Source: Chrysopilus asiliformis
Lineage: Eukaryota; Arthropoda; Insecta; Diptera; Rhagionidae
Assembly: GCA_964034945.1 (NCBI GenBank)
Contig: OZ035961.1
Coordinates: 26,885,684-26,949,683, forward strand
Reading direction: 5' to 3'
DNA length: 64,000 nucleotides
The notes below the pieces were generated by a model. The model did not search any database. It was not told where the DNA came from and saw only the letters and a list, made by a program, of their open reading frames with translations. Numbering within the stretch: the first letter of the stretch is position 1; each line of letters starts with the position of its first letter. Made by a program: the position numbers and the translations under genes. Shown here piece after piece: positions 12,231 to 24,820 of this stretch.

Positions 12231-12437
12231 TATTTTAAGTAACCGTTCGTCCTTATCGGCACTTTTCTGTTTTTTTTTTTTTGTATGGAGTTTACTGCCA
12301 TCTTCACGCAACTGAACATATTTCATTCTCTTCCTTTAGAGTTTGGATGGGTTTTGTGTGTGTTTTAAGATCAACAAATGTAAAGAAAACGGGTAAGAGT
12401 ATCAAAATTTTGACATTAGAATCAGTGACCTCAAATA

Positions 12438-12452
12438 CCCCCCCCCCCCCCC
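12438..12452 (+). repeat. Poly-C run (15 C)
   Basis: Fifteen consecutive C residues, a striking exception in an AT-rich region. Length is likely unreliable in sequencing. Confidence 0.9.
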
Positions 12453-12552
12453 TAACATTTGCGTCATTCTTACAGAACCTAATCAAATTTTCCCGATTTT
12501 CTTTTTGTTTTAATTTGTAAGAATTTAGCAAATTTTGGGTCTTATATTAAAA

Positions 12553-13047
12553 GGTCTGTTCGATATGAGTCCTGGACTTACTCGGAGTAAAAATTTTTAC
12601 TCTTTTCTGTCGATATGAGTCCTGGACTTATTCCGAACACATATCGAACAGAAAAATGTAAGTCCAGGACTCATCTTTTCAGTCCTGGACTTACTCTTGC
12701 TTTTAGTTGGAGTAAACTTTTGACAGCTGATATTTGTCCAACATAACCTCTCTTTTACATTGTTTGGAAGTCAAGAAAAATTTATAAAATGTATAATTAT
12801 GAAAATTTATGTTGAAAATCATTCTGGAGAGAAATCAAATTAAACATGATTGGTTCCTTGATATTCATTTTAAAAATGTTGTACACAAACGTAAAACTTA
12901 ACCTCAACCTTGACAGTTTAAAAGTGACTTACTCTGAACTTACTCCAAGTTGTTCGATAAAAACAAATTCAGAGTAAGAAAATCCGCCATTTTGTGGAGT
13001 AAAGTGAAAATATTCGGAGTAAGTCCAGGACTTATATCGAACAGACC
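12553..13047. mobile_element. Long-TIR DNA element (495 bp) with TAAAA flanks
   Basis: The left end GGTCTGTTCGATATGAGTCC (continuing tggacttactc) is matched in inverted orientation by the right end ending cgaacagacc at 13047, about 33 bp with one or two mismatches. TAAAA flanks both sides (12548-12552 and 13048-13052), a possible 5-bp target duplication, though low in complexity. Extra partial copies of the TIR lie inside the left end, direct at about 12606-12630 and 12681-12696 and inverted at about 12641-12672. No coding sequence is seen. The superfamily is not assigned. Confidence 0.78.
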
Positions 13048-13052
13048 TAAAA

Positions 13053-14190
13053 TGACCGGTTAGCTTATGTGGTATACAGGCTCTTTACTCAGTAATTATA
13101 CGCTCTCTACTTATTAATAGCTGCGGAAATTAATTTGATGTGGTGAGTTTTAGTATGTAAAATCCCTTCGAATCTTTGAAAGCTCGGAATAAATTACATA
13201 ACCTAAAAAAATTGTAGTTTTCGAAAAATTGCAACAAAAAAATCGTTTGTATCGGTTAGGGAGAACTTCATAACCAAGTATGTGTGAAAACCCCTTTTTT
13301 ATGTAATAAAAGAAGATAATGTATTTTTTACTGAATTTCTGCATTATTAAAAAATCATTTCTGCATTATTAAAAAATCACTTAAAATATGTTTACCAGTT
13401 CCTCAAATCTTGTGTAATTCAAGTGTTACAGCAGCACCTTTTAAGTTTCAATTTAAAACACGTTCACAGTAGATTTTAAAAAGTAAATTGCTAAATAAAT
13501 TCATATATAATGAGTCTATTAGAAACTTTAACATGTTCATTTCTCATAATCAGTGCAATTTAAGTCATGTTCACTTTTCAATTTGCCCAATACGAATGGA
13601 AAGGTGGCATTTTTAACCTACCTAAAATGTTGTTTTGACATTCACTCTGTATCCGCGACTTAATTGACATCCAACAACAATAATGTTCACGTTGAAAGCT
13701 AGACAACTCTGCCAGTTGCAACTAGCCTCGTTCAAATATTGAAAAAGTACAAAAACCATATTGCGAAATACACAACATGTTAGAGTGTATTAATAGAGAT
13801 CTGATTGAGGGGATCATTGTGGGTAACCGATATGTCCCTATTCTTCCGATATCATAAACAAAATAATTGTATGAAACATGGCAAAGTCGTGATCGCATAA
13901 ATTCTATTGTCGCATGTATCGATGGTTCAAAGAGAGACCATTCAGCTGAGGTTTAACGGAGAAGATTCCAAGTACCTTCTGTTTAAATAACTATGTTTAA
14001 AGATCTTCTGTATAGATCAAAGACCTTTTGGAAAATTTGAACTGCAAAACAGCGGCAACTGTCCGTATGCGCTATTTCTTAGACGTATCCTGTATTTTAT
14101 TGAAGAAAAAATGTGAATTTAAAAAAAAATGAATTTGAAAAATTCTAAAAACATGCGATTTGTTGCACAGTAAAAGATTTCTTTTAAATA
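13053..14190. other. No gene recognised; one 22-bp tandem duplication
   Basis: Apart from the duplication at 13335-13378 there is only AT-rich sequence with short frames. Confidence 0.5.
13335..13378 (+). repeat. Perfect 22-bp tandem duplication
   Basis: atttctgcattattaaaaaa followed by tc occurs twice back to back (13335-13356, 13357-13378). Confidence 0.95.
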
Positions 14191-14670
14191 ATTTTTTCAA
14201 CTATCGGAAATCGCGGAATTTTCGTTGACTGGATATAGACAGGAATATAGACAGGGGTTTAGAAGAGGGGAATATGGCGGGTTTTTTTTGTTGAGTTAAT
14301 GCTCTTTAAGGATCTTCTATACGATTTAAAAAATCCCATAAAAATCCGTTGACTGGTTCTCGAGATAGCTGACGACGGGGTCAGAGGGGAAGGGAACTTC
14401 TGCTGCAAGCATAGCCAAAACATCAACGACATCGCCAGCAATCCAACGCAATTTGGTTCAATATTCTCTATTGCGTGGTTAAAAAGTTACAGTGGAACAT
14501 CGTGCTTTGATAGTTACAACCGAACGCATATACTTTTCTTTTTTAGGAAATAACATAAAAATTAGAAAAAATTTCACATTTGCGGACAAAAATATACAAA
14601 GTTTGGCATAAAATTTAGAGAATTGAACAATTTTTATGGTTGTTCTTTTATGTTTTGCAAAGATTTTTTT

Positions 14671-14935
14671 TACTTTCTTCATCTATCGAGGGAAAGTACT
14701 GTATTCATGTTGGAGACCGACTCGAGAACGGGGCAGATAGAAAACTATGACCAGTACCTACGAAATTAGTTTCAGGTAAAATTATGAGGATGTCCGTGAA
14801 TCTGACTGTCGGTCTGTCCATTGTGCGTATCTTAAATAACTCGAGAACGCGTTGAGCTAGCGACTTGAAAATTTTGTAAATGAGTTTTACAAAAATCGTA
14901 GTTTGTGATCAACACAAAACTTTCTGGATCAATTT
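14671..14935 (+). mobile_element. Family Y element, 5' half joined to an inverted 3' module (copy 3)
   Basis: The 5' region (atcgagggaaagtactgtat) leads into the leader, a short GTCT stretch (about 14806-14819) and the core gagctagcgacttgaaaatt at 14854-14873. At about 14893-14915 the sequence tttgtgatcaacacaaaact is the family Y 3' module in reverse orientation, so the normal body is missing and the two ends are joined head to head. Confidence 0.65.
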
Positions 14936-16744
14936 TCTCAATCATTTGGTGTCAAGAAATGTTTTTAATGAATTTGAAAGTTTTAGAGAAGAATATTCCC
15001 ACAATTATTAATATGAAAACTAAATTTCCTATTGATTAATAATAAAGTAAAAAAACAACTAAGAATCAAATTAATTATTCTAATAAAAAAATGAAACGCA
15101 GACTCATCGTACGATAATAAATTTATACAAATTTAAAATGGTTGAATAAATTTCCTTCACAGAAGTTCTATTATTTCAAAAGGACTATTTAAACATATCT
15201 CTCCTAATATATGGATGTGAATAGAAATTCAACATAAAAATTTATTTATGTAGACTAAAAATTCGTCTCGGAGATACAAAAGAACTTTATAAATCCTTGA
15301 AACATCACCAACGGGTTAAAAAGTAGGTGGAATTTCATTTGTCGGGATCAATTCTCCTGTTCCCGATTTGCCAGACCCATTTCTTTTAGATACACACACA
15401 CAACACTAACTATAATCGATAACGATATTGGAGTAAATGTTGTTGTTTTTCTATTCCATACAGAAGGATTTGTTGCCGCGTGCGATCTTATCCACTACGA
15501 ACCATTCTATACTCATAGTTATACGGACATAGAAATAAATAGATAAATTCCATACCAATAAATTTTCTCTTTCGGTGAAAAATCTATGACTGAATAAAAT
15601 TTCTATTTATTTTTGCCCCGAAAGGAAAATTTTCGTTATTTTCCTTTTATTATATTCTCCTCTGCTTGTTTTCCTTCGGTGAAGTTTGAAGATTCTTATT
15701 TCATTTGTGTTTGCCTTACGTTCGGTATCCATGATTTTATGTGTATGTTTGCTAACTCTTATATAGAAGAATTTCTTTGAACCCTTCTCTTGGGGGATTT
15801 CTTTTCACTTTTTCTGCTTTTTTAAAATCGCAAACTGCGCGTTTTTGTGTTTTTTTTTTATTTCGATTTTCGCAGAAGCCAAGTTCAAAGAAATTTCCTC
15901 CGTCTTTTCAAAGTCCGTGCTTTTAAATGCTTGAAATGTGCGCCAAGTGCCCTGGACTTGGGCTAAAAATCTCGGTAAAAGAATTCAAGTAGACATACCA
16001 CCGCTTGTCGGATCGTTTGTGTGCATAGAATCCTTAGACAATTTTTATTTATATATGGATTTGGGGGCGGTTTTCATTTATTTGCTGCTAGCTCTCTAAA
16101 ATATAGTATTTGACTAAGTTATGTGTGTACACACGGATATATCCTTAACTTTCATCTTCCTTTGCTATTACTATCTTTTACTCTTGGCCTTAAAGTGTTT
16201 GAGTCTGTTTTCATCTTACTTCTTATTATTTTATTGTGTATTCGTTTAATATCTTCGATAAATCAAAATAATATGAAGACATAATTTTTGGCCAGGGAAA
16301 GTAGGAAAAATAAATCTTATTTATGTAATCTGATGAAGTCAGGAATATTTTTAATAGAGCTCAGCAAAAATCCAGAGGATATTGTGTACGCATTTTTCTT
16401 TTAATTCATTTAAAATTAGGCGAAAGTAGAACAACAGCAGTAAAGGCTAATATTTTTTAAATAATACTTTTTTACAGATAATGAATTTTTCAAAAAATCT
16501 GTATATAATAATTTTCGATTAAACAGCAAATATTGCAAAACGTTGTTAGAAAAAAGAGATATTTCCAAGAATATTTAGTATTAGGTAGGAATTAAAAGCT
16601 ACCCTATAGCTGCGCGATATTCATCAATTTCCCAGTTTAAAAAATTTTTGAAAATTCAATTCCACTTTTGCTCGGTCGGATAAGTGATAGCAGATTGCAT
16701 TTAGCATTTAACAAAAATCAATTCAGACAAATAATTTGTGAGGA
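14936..16744. other. No recognisable feature
   Basis: AT-rich DNA without a convincing frame or repeat. A short CACA run (about 15391-15402) is unremarkable. Confidence 0.5.
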
Positions 16745-16869
16745 AAACCGTCTTTTCCTCTATTTTTCTATCTGCCTCTGGTTCGAGAACAGGACAGACA
16801 GAAAATTTCTGATCAGCACGAAATCCGTTTGAGGCAAAATTATGAGGATGTCCGTGCATCTGTCTGTCG

Positions 16870-16904
<35 letters not shown>

Positions 16905-17462
16905 GGTCTGTCTGTCGGTCTGTCTGTCCGTCTGTCGGTCTGTCTGTCAGTCTGTCTGTAGGTCTGTCTGTCAGTCTGTCTGTCAGTCTGTCTGTCGGTC
17001 TGTCTGTCTGTCGGTTTGTCTGTCGGTCTGTCTGTCGGTCTGTCTGTCGGTCTGTCTGTCGGTCTGTCTGTCGGTCTGTCTGTCGGTCTGTCTGTCGGTC
17101 TGTCTGTCAGTATGTCCGTTTTACGTATCTTAAATAACTCGAGAACGCGTTGAGCTAGAGACTTGAAATTTCTTTTAAATAATTTTTGCGAAAATCGTAG
17201 TTTTCTATAAACTTTTGGAAACGTAACGTATCTCTACCTCATAACGGGTAACATACCTCAAACCGGCTACCTTTAACACAATTTCTTTTTTGAAAAAATA
17301 GAGTTTTTTGAAATTTATCGAAAACTATGCCTTTTTGTGAAAAAATGAATGTAACCAAATTTAAAGACAATAAAATTTCCTGAATTTTTCCCTTAAAAAA
17401 ATCCGAAACTAATCATTGTAGAGAAAAGTTTTGTGTTGGTCACAACTGATATTTTTAGTTAC
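16745..17462 (+). mobile_element. Family Y element with expanded microsatellite (copy 4)
   Basis: The leader (tgatcagcacgaaatccgtt, ggcaaaattatgaggatgtc) is followed by a 250-bp GTCN microsatellite, the core gagctagagacttgaaattt at 17152-17171, one body unit (gagttttttgaaatttatcg onward) and the 3' module gttttgtgttggtcacaact at about 17429-17448, with TTGTG/CACAA able to pair. The 5' palindrome is degraded. A 102-residue frame over the microsatellite is an artefact. Confidence 0.75.
16861..17113 (+). repeat. GTCT/GTCG/GTCA microsatellite with 12-bp higher-order unit
   Basis: The first part is nearly pure GTCT. From about 17020 to 17104 it becomes a regular 12-bp unit (GTCTGTCTGTCG). This is unlike the 8-bp units in other copies. 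Confidence 0.95.
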
Positions 17463-19779
17463 ACTGTTGGTGTAAATCACCTCTTTGTGTGACTGTTGGT
17501 TATCGTGTATTTAATATAATAAATATACTTCTCTATGATTCTCATATAGACAGACAAATTTTAGTTAATTAAAAGAAAACTTTTTTGCATCGAAAATGTT
17601 CTCACTTCTAACTAAAACTGGTTGTAGATCAATCTCAAATCTTATCAAACATTGAATAATTCCATTTACAAGACACAATTCTAGCACAACTGTTGAGATC
17701 TTGTCAATGTCCTTTAGTTATTTCCCCCAAAGCCAAGAAAAGAGATTATCATTCAATTATTTTTCTCAAGTACTAGTCAAATTGCCTGATTATGTGCGAG
17801 TATCACGATAAAATCAGATTAGTTGACTAGACGACCACACTTTCATGTTTGTCTGCTCGATATAATATTCGCTATGTAGATAGACTTTCGCCACTGCTTG
17901 TAGAGATTTGCATGCCATAAGCTTTAAATAATTTTGCTGTTAACGTTTTTCTTACACCTCGTATATATCTTATGAGTATATCTTAAATAAAAAGACCGTA
18001 ACTAAAGATCTCGCCAAGTCGATTTGAGTATATTTGGCTATATTTACTATATATTCGTAACACTCACTAGAGAGATTGGCCTATTGGTTGGCTAGCAAAG
18101 TTAAGCTAACCACTTCTTCTACTGGAACATATTCTGCGATATACATTTTCACCTCTAAGGTATTTCAATGTTTTCCATATTATAGAGTATGTACTTGTAT
18201 ATGGTTATTTTGCATCTCATGAAGTGCTGCATAATTAGAGCATTAATTAACGTTGAACGAGGTAAGAGAACACGACACATAACTAGAATGCCCCTAAAAT
18301 CGACCGAATAAAAAACAATCCCGACAACATCAGAAGGTGATTTCCAGATATCCCTAGAGTATAAGTACATGCCCTGTCCATGTTTTGTTGGTTATTGACC
18401 CTCCAGCCGCACCGATATTCCTTCGTTCCGTTAAGCTCCTTCGTTATTGTCTTCCTCGTTGTCAAAAGGCTTGACTTGATATTACCAAACAACGTTCATT
18501 TCTTCCAAGTTTTACGTTTTTGCTCTTCATAGATACTTATGTTAGAACTTAATTCTTTCATAGTTTACTGCTACATGAACTACACAGCATAGACCAGTTG
18601 GTAAGCTTAACCCGCACCAATTTGGCTGCAAGATGAGCTTAATAACACCCTCGAAGCATATCCCAATTCATGTGAGTAGTTTTTTTCTTTCGGAATAACA
18701 TCTTATATAAACAACTTAAGGATTAGCCATTGAAGGATGTCTATTAGGGGCATAGTTTACATAACTAAAATATATAAGTTGTACATTCATGACATTGTAT
18801 TCCAATCTAAATAGGTTGGAGGCGTTTTCGATAGGGACATTCAGCACGAAAGTAGTGGGAAAAAAACGTTTAATTTGTTGGCATGAATCCTTCCATCTTG
18901 GTATATGCTTTATACTCCGGTTAGATACGTTTATTTTATCCACAAATCCCTAGACGTCGAGACTTAAGATGTGGCTGGAAATTAAGGTGCTGCACATTCC
19001 TTACACCAACGAATAATTCTCAGGAGTAGGGAGGATGCCTTGTCGTTTGTCGACCAAACGTTTTTGCTGTATGACGTTTGCTCTTATACAGCACTGCTGT
19101 TTCGCTGTTTGCAATTTGCATGTGCATGTATGGAAGTTGGATTGCATGAGGCGAACCGTAGGGCTTTGGTAAGTCGACATAACTCTGTCTACAAGTTACA
19201 CAACTAACGTATAAGCTCACCGCTAATTTATGATTATTCTAAGTCGGCTAAAACCTTAACATGCTCGCTGTACTATGTTGGCACTATACTATATGGCAAG
19301 CAACAAACTATAAGCCCATTCTTGCTCTAGTATCTAATATCTTATATGGCATTTAGTTTTTTGGTGTGTCTGCATTGATATGCAATTCTGTGAGACAGTG
19401 CTTGTTAACCATTCGCGATGTGTGCTAAAAAAACCTACTGCACAATTTTTAATAAAATCAATTTTTTATAAAAACAAACTAAGAGTATAACAAATCTGCA
19501 AAAAAATTTATGAAACGCCAGAAAAAATTTGTTGAAACGCATCGGGCTTTCGAAATTTTTACCATGAATTTCTAACCATGAAAAAACCCGGAACTTTATT
19601 GGTTTTTTTTTAACAAAACCTTCTTCGAATGATGAAATTTTCGCCTGCGGCTAATTTTTTTAAGGGTTTTTACTTTTTCCTCCGCAATTTTTCTTCCAAG
19701 TGACTGTGCGAGTACGTTTTTTTCTGCAAATTTTAGGCCCATAAATAGCCATTTACAGCCTTGGGTCTCCATATTGCGT
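17463..19779. other. No recognisable feature
   Basis: Sequence complexity is somewhat higher than in neighbouring regions (about 18000-19400) with fewer homopolymer runs and no shared repeats. That would fit conserved or unique non-coding DNA. The frames seen (about 18155-18492, 18716-18943, 19020-19220, all minus) show no motif. Confidence 0.45.
19641..19655 (-). repeat. GCCGCAGGCGA motif copy (reverse)
   Basis: tcgcctgcggctaat on the plus strand; member of the scattered GCGCCGCAGGCGAAA motif set. Confidence 0.55.
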
Positions 19780-19780
19780 G

Positions 19781-19894
19781 GAGAAATGCGAGTTAAATAA
19801 TGTGCCAATCCAGTTGATGAAAACAAAAAACAGTTGCTTGGGAGAAATGCGAGTTTATTGTGCCAATCCAGTTGATGAAAACAAACAACTTCCA
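19781..19894 (+). repeat. About 61-bp tandem duplication
   Basis: gagaaatgcgagtt at 19781 recurs at 19842, and gtgccaatccagttgatgaa follows in both units. The copies differ by small indels. Confidence 0.9.
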
Positions 19895-21811
19895 ATTACT
19901 TACATTAATTACATTTAATACATTGATTACGCTTAAAATCGCCACTAAGTTATACATGTAATATATTTGTAAAATTGTTAATTGAATTAATCGAGTAAAT
20001 TGAGCAGCCAACACTGGTCGTCGGTCGCAAATGAACAAAGGTTGGGACTCACTGCTGTAAGGTGCTGTTACACTTAAATTCAACTATGTGTGGTACTTTA
20101 AATATGTCTTCGAAGATATACTGTACAAGCACAGATACAAGAAACTTAAAAAATAGCAAACATAAAACATGTATTATAGATTTTAGGCCCTCATAGGATT
20201 TATAAAAGCATGTATTTTAAACAGTATACGGAATTTGTAGATTGAAGGGTCATGCAATGCTACACGGTACGATCACAGCTATACTATGTTTTAATTTTAC
20301 TATACTCGTACTTATATTTAAATAGAGTCGCCACAATTGTGTGCCTAAAGGTGTATTCTTCAATATATTCTAGTCTCATGCGATCCTTCGTATCGAAATC
20401 CAATAGAACACATGGCGCACTTAAGTTCGCATTACGTTACGTTCGACATCTAGAAGCGAGCATATGAGGGAAACTAAACATGGGTTGCATTGGTTATACA
20501 TCGAGAAACCATTAAATCAAAAATGCATTTCAAGAATCATACCGGAGAACGGTCGCCCAATGGGCAGAAATTATTCTCCGGGGGATATCCTAAAATTGGA
20601 TGAAATTGCACTTTGAAACCGAAATCCTTAACTCAGTTCAGGATGGTTCAGGGAATGAGACAAGATATTTGGTTAGACGAATTGGTCATTTTGTATAGAA
20701 AAGGGGACCGAACCACTATACAGACTAATACTGTGTTCTATGAGTTAACCCCAACCGAACTTATGTAATCGATAAATCAAATCAAATGAGAACTCAATAT
20801 CCCAATTTCGATTAAATATTAAAACCACGGTGTTAGGATATGGTTTTTATCGTACTATAGCGTGAATATCATCTTTTACCGCCATTGTGCCACCATTCGA
20901 GAGCTACCGAGAAGGAAAAAAAAAACGCCCAACCAACCCTCCTATTCTAAGCACAAATATACGGCAATATTCAATATGATTTGATTCGATTCTGTTATTT
21001 TTTTTTTCGTCCTACTGCTAGGATAAAATGTATCTGTTAGTCTTTTAGTACTGTGCAAGCCCTTAAAAGTTTGGCTTTCTTTTGGGTTAGGTCCTAACCA
21101 ATCGTGAAATTAGGGTTTTATGTGAGTTCGTGTCGTTTCGAGTATTTCACTGGGGGCTGCCTGAGCTAAGGTGAATTTACTTTTTCCAGTATCGTCTCTG
21201 TATCGATGTCAATACGATTGGCAGTCCGTAGTTCGACTCAAGGGGAGGAAATCCTCGGAGAAAAAAAGGTTTGTTTGAAATTGTTCCTTTGCAACTATAA
21301 CACGTAGGTCGGATATGATGTAATAAACGTTATGCCATTTTTATGAAGTCTCAAGTAGTCATAAGGCGATCATATTTAATTTTTTTCCTCTTTTCGGATT
21401 ATTTAAGATACGATGGTATTTGCTCTTAACAACTTACCCTTGTTTGGATATCATCTAAATGACTGTTTTGCGCCTGATATCCGATATTATTTGTGCAACG
21501 AGGATATAAAAATTTCATTTGGTTTTAACAAGTAATCCAAGGAAAACATCAGATGGCTAGTAAAATTATTTAGTCAATTGGTCTTTTTCCATAAATTTGA
21601 AATTTTTCATTTATTTTTAATGAATTTTAGTTCTGGCAATTAGTGATTTTAAAACTATAAAAGTTTTTTAAAATATTTTGAATTTTTGAATTTATAAAAA
21701 TTTTTGTATTATTCTGGTTTTCTCTTAAGAATTTGGCGAAAAACAGCTTTCTAATATAGCAAACTCCCTTTGCTCGCTTTCATAATGATACTCTTTTCTT
21801 TAATCTGGGAC
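19895..21811. other. No recognisable feature
   Basis: Unique-looking sequence. Short plus-strand frame at 20252-20467 without motif. Confidence 0.45.
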
Positions 21812-21905
21812 AGTGGTTCTCAAACTTTTTTTTTCTTGCATTCTTTCTTTGAAATGTATAATCTTATAAAAACCTTGGTGCAGCAGGAAATACGCCGCTG
21901 GTAAC
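21812..21905 (+). mobile_element. Solo hAT-like terminus
   Basis: cagtggttctcaaacttttt is the common hAT-type end (CAGnGGTTCTCAAnC). It is followed about 80 bases later by a variant of the GC-rich motif (tacgccgctggtaac). No opposite end or 8-bp duplication was found, so this is a relic. Confidence 0.5.
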
Positions 21906-22072
21906 AATTCTCAACTTTCAAAGTGATTTCCGTAAAAAAGTAAAATTATTTTGAAGTTATTTCTTTAAAAACCCGCACTTTATAAATGCAGCTAAGTTTA
22001 CTTTCTTAGCATAAAGCGGTAGTATTATTACCTTTCGATGAGGACATATGTGTTCATAGAATACGTCATGTT

Positions 22073-22395
22073 CACTCAGAAAAATGTCAGGTCAGGTTAA
22101 AGTTGACCTTAGAACTTTTTGTCAGGTTAACTCTGACCTCTAGCTGGCTGACAGAGGTTTCCATTACATGACATTACATCCTCGAAATGACTATCTAAGG
22201 TCAACTCGTGCAGCTCCCAATGCCCTACTTCACCTGCTCGTGGCTTAATTTTAGAATTTCTCCGGCCACAGGTCAACACAAGTTTTACTTTCCCTCATGC
22301 AGGCGAACGCGCGCCTCGCATAGACTAAATTTTCCTGCCCGAGGCCAATTACGCCGTATATAGGTTCGTCGAGTTAGCCTCCATTTTTCTGAGTG
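22073..22395 (+). mobile_element. CACTCAG-family MITE, copy A (323 bp)
   Basis: Terminal inverted repeats CACTCAGAAAAATG and CATTTTTCTGAGTG. Flanked by TT on both sides (22071-22072, 22396-22397). About 50 bp longer than copies B and C and more diverged, with one arm of the internal inverted repeat replaced. No coding capacity. Confidence 0.88.
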
Positions 22396-23878
22396 TTCGA
22401 CTAGCTTCTTTGTGCGAGATTTAAAATTAAATACTGCTGTTACGCCCCCCTTCGCGTTTACCCCTTCTCGTCTTACCCCCTCTCCAGCTATATTTTGAAA
22501 GGTTCAAAAACAGTTTGAGCGCTTTTTATTATTAGCCATCCCCAGAAATGATCACACCAGGTGGAAAAATCTGGATCGTCCTTGTTTCACTGCAAGTATT
22601 TCAATAGCCATAATTAACTAACAATAATTGCCATTGTAGAATTTTTGGTATTTTCAGCCGATTAAAATGAACTTTACACATAACTGCCTTATTATATAAA
22701 TTATCGATTGCTTTAAAATTCCCCTGCAATTCAACGAAAAAAAAAGATTCTCTGGCCGAACTGAAAATAAATCATCGCTTAATAACTGACTATGAATTCT
22801 ACGATTTGGGGTGGTTGTGTCCTCTTTGCTAATTTGTATTGCATATCGTTTAGAAGTCCAGCAGTCAGGGCGAGAGCAGCAGAAGCAGCACGGAGTGGCA
22901 TCAATATCAGCATCATCCAGAAACGAAAAATTCTACATACTAGAATCTCATAGTAACCGCATAGATGCACCATCAGACTACCAATCTGCTATCATATTCA
23001 GATATATTATGTTTACAAAAAGATATATCTATTCGTTTTGTATATTCAAAAAGGCCGATACAACATATTGAAGGCTAAACCGGCATCATCTATAGAAAGG
23101 GTATGGCTGCACAACAAATCGCATATCACCCCAAAAATTCTGGCCCTTTATATACAAGGGTAATCACAAAAGGCGGTAATCGATGTGCGAAATAAACAAA
23201 AGCGGACATAATTATCGAGTTATCGCGCCGAAACCAATTTATGATCCTTTGGCATTTTGTGTCCAATACCCCGAACCGAACCTATCCTCTCCACTTCTTG
23301 GTGCCTGACTGCCTTGCATGAAATGCTTTCAAAATATATAGATATTTGTGCAACAATAGCATAGAACAAAGCTGCAGCCGAATACATGTTGGAGTACAAA
23401 ACATACGTGTATCCTAGGTAACGTTCTGTCCTATAAAAATGATATCTGCATATGTGTATGAATTTAAAAAGCAAGAGAGATTTCGGTACATGAATAGTTA
23501 TTATAACAACAGTATGAGATATAATGGTAATTTTTCTTGCAACTTTTTTTTTTATTGCCGGTTCGCTTTTTCCAACAATAACCAATGGATGCTGCGGCAG
23601 TATGGCCAGAATGCAATTTTGAGATATTTTCCACGTTCGCTTAAGGCTCCATGGGGAATAATAGCAGTCGTATGTCCCATGCGTAACCTTACGAGTTATT
23701 ACTCAGATACATATATTTTTTAAATATAAGTACTAGATATAAATATATAAGTGATGGTAATACAGAAAATATGACGTATTCACCAAATTATTTTGTTATA
23801 CGAATTTTAAAAGATTTCTTGAAATTTTTGCTAAAGTTTTATCTTTGGGGTAATGTATAGAGATTTCAGTTACAAAAT
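22396..23878. other. No gene recognised
   Basis: A plus-strand frame at 22811-23071 (86 codons) has a hydrophobic start and a Q/S-rich stretch (gcagcagaagcagcacgg) but no recognised domain. I do not call it. The remainder is unremarkable. Confidence 0.45.
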
Positions 23879-24820
23879 CAGTGGCGTAGCCAGGGTAGGT
23901 GGTCATTGAAAATTGGAAGAGGTGGAGGAGGGTGGAAGTCAATATTGAAATGTAAATCATTTTATGTATAGTTCGTTTTTCTATATTTTCTGGTTAGCAC
24001 TTTGAGCAATAAAAAAGTTATACTTTTTTACTTTCCTGTACAAAGTATGTCACATTGTTCTGCCATTACTATTAGGATTTTTGGTCCATGTCACACATCT
24101 GCCACTATTTTTAAACAAATTAGGTGTTTCTTTATTTATTGTAGGACAATCCGGGACACGATGAGTGGGGGAGGGGAATGACTGAAATGGAATACCATCC
24201 AAACAACAAAAAATTGTGAGATATGCACATGCGCCTTTTCTGAAATAAAAAAAAAAATACGCCGCAGACGAAAAAAATACGACGATGACACCAACATAAA
24301 ACAAATATTATAAATTTTTATTTTGAAATTAAAGAAAATGTAAACAGACCCTCTTTTGTAGAATAAGTTTGTCCTGAAGATGATTGCAAAATTGCAATCG
24401 AAACGTCGATGATAACAAAAAAATAGCAAATAAGAAACATCAAAATGCGATTTTGATTTAATTTCTTAAAAATTGTATGGCCGATGAGCCAGCTTCATTT
24501 AAAAATTAAAAACTAATTAACCGACCGTCATAACCGATCGACCAAAATGTGATTCCGAGCAAACCTCCAGCCGAAAAAGAGTATTTTTTCTTATAAATTA
24601 AAAAATTGGGGACAAGAAATTTAGCTTCCGGTACGCCGAGACAACATGCCTAAATATATATGTTCCGGCCATTCCGGGGCGTATGGTCACCCTATGCTTT
24701 TAAGTTACAAAATATTGGTGCAGCAAGGGTAGGCCAATGAAAATTTTAAGACCTGGAATACCTAAATTCGGGGTATTTTACGGCCATTCTGGGGCATATG
24801 GTCAGCCTATGCTTAACCCA
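23879..24820 (+). repeat. Degenerate repeated segments (gtagccagggtagg; ggccattcnggggc)
   Basis: agtggcgtagccagggtagg at 23880 has a partial copy at about 24719 (gcagcaagggtaggccaatg). cggccattccggggcgtatg at about 24665 recurs at about 24781 (cggccattctggggcatatg). A motif copy (acgccgcagacgaaaaa) is at 24259. These may be relics of one or more DNA elements, but no termini are defined. Confidence 0.45.

Noticed and set aside
16829..17137. 102-codon frame rich in SVCR
   Set aside because: Lies entirely over the family Y microsatellite.
22811..23071. 86-codon plus-strand frame with a hydrophobic start
   Set aside because: The putative signal-like start is short and weak, and the rest has no cysteine pattern or domain; likely chance.
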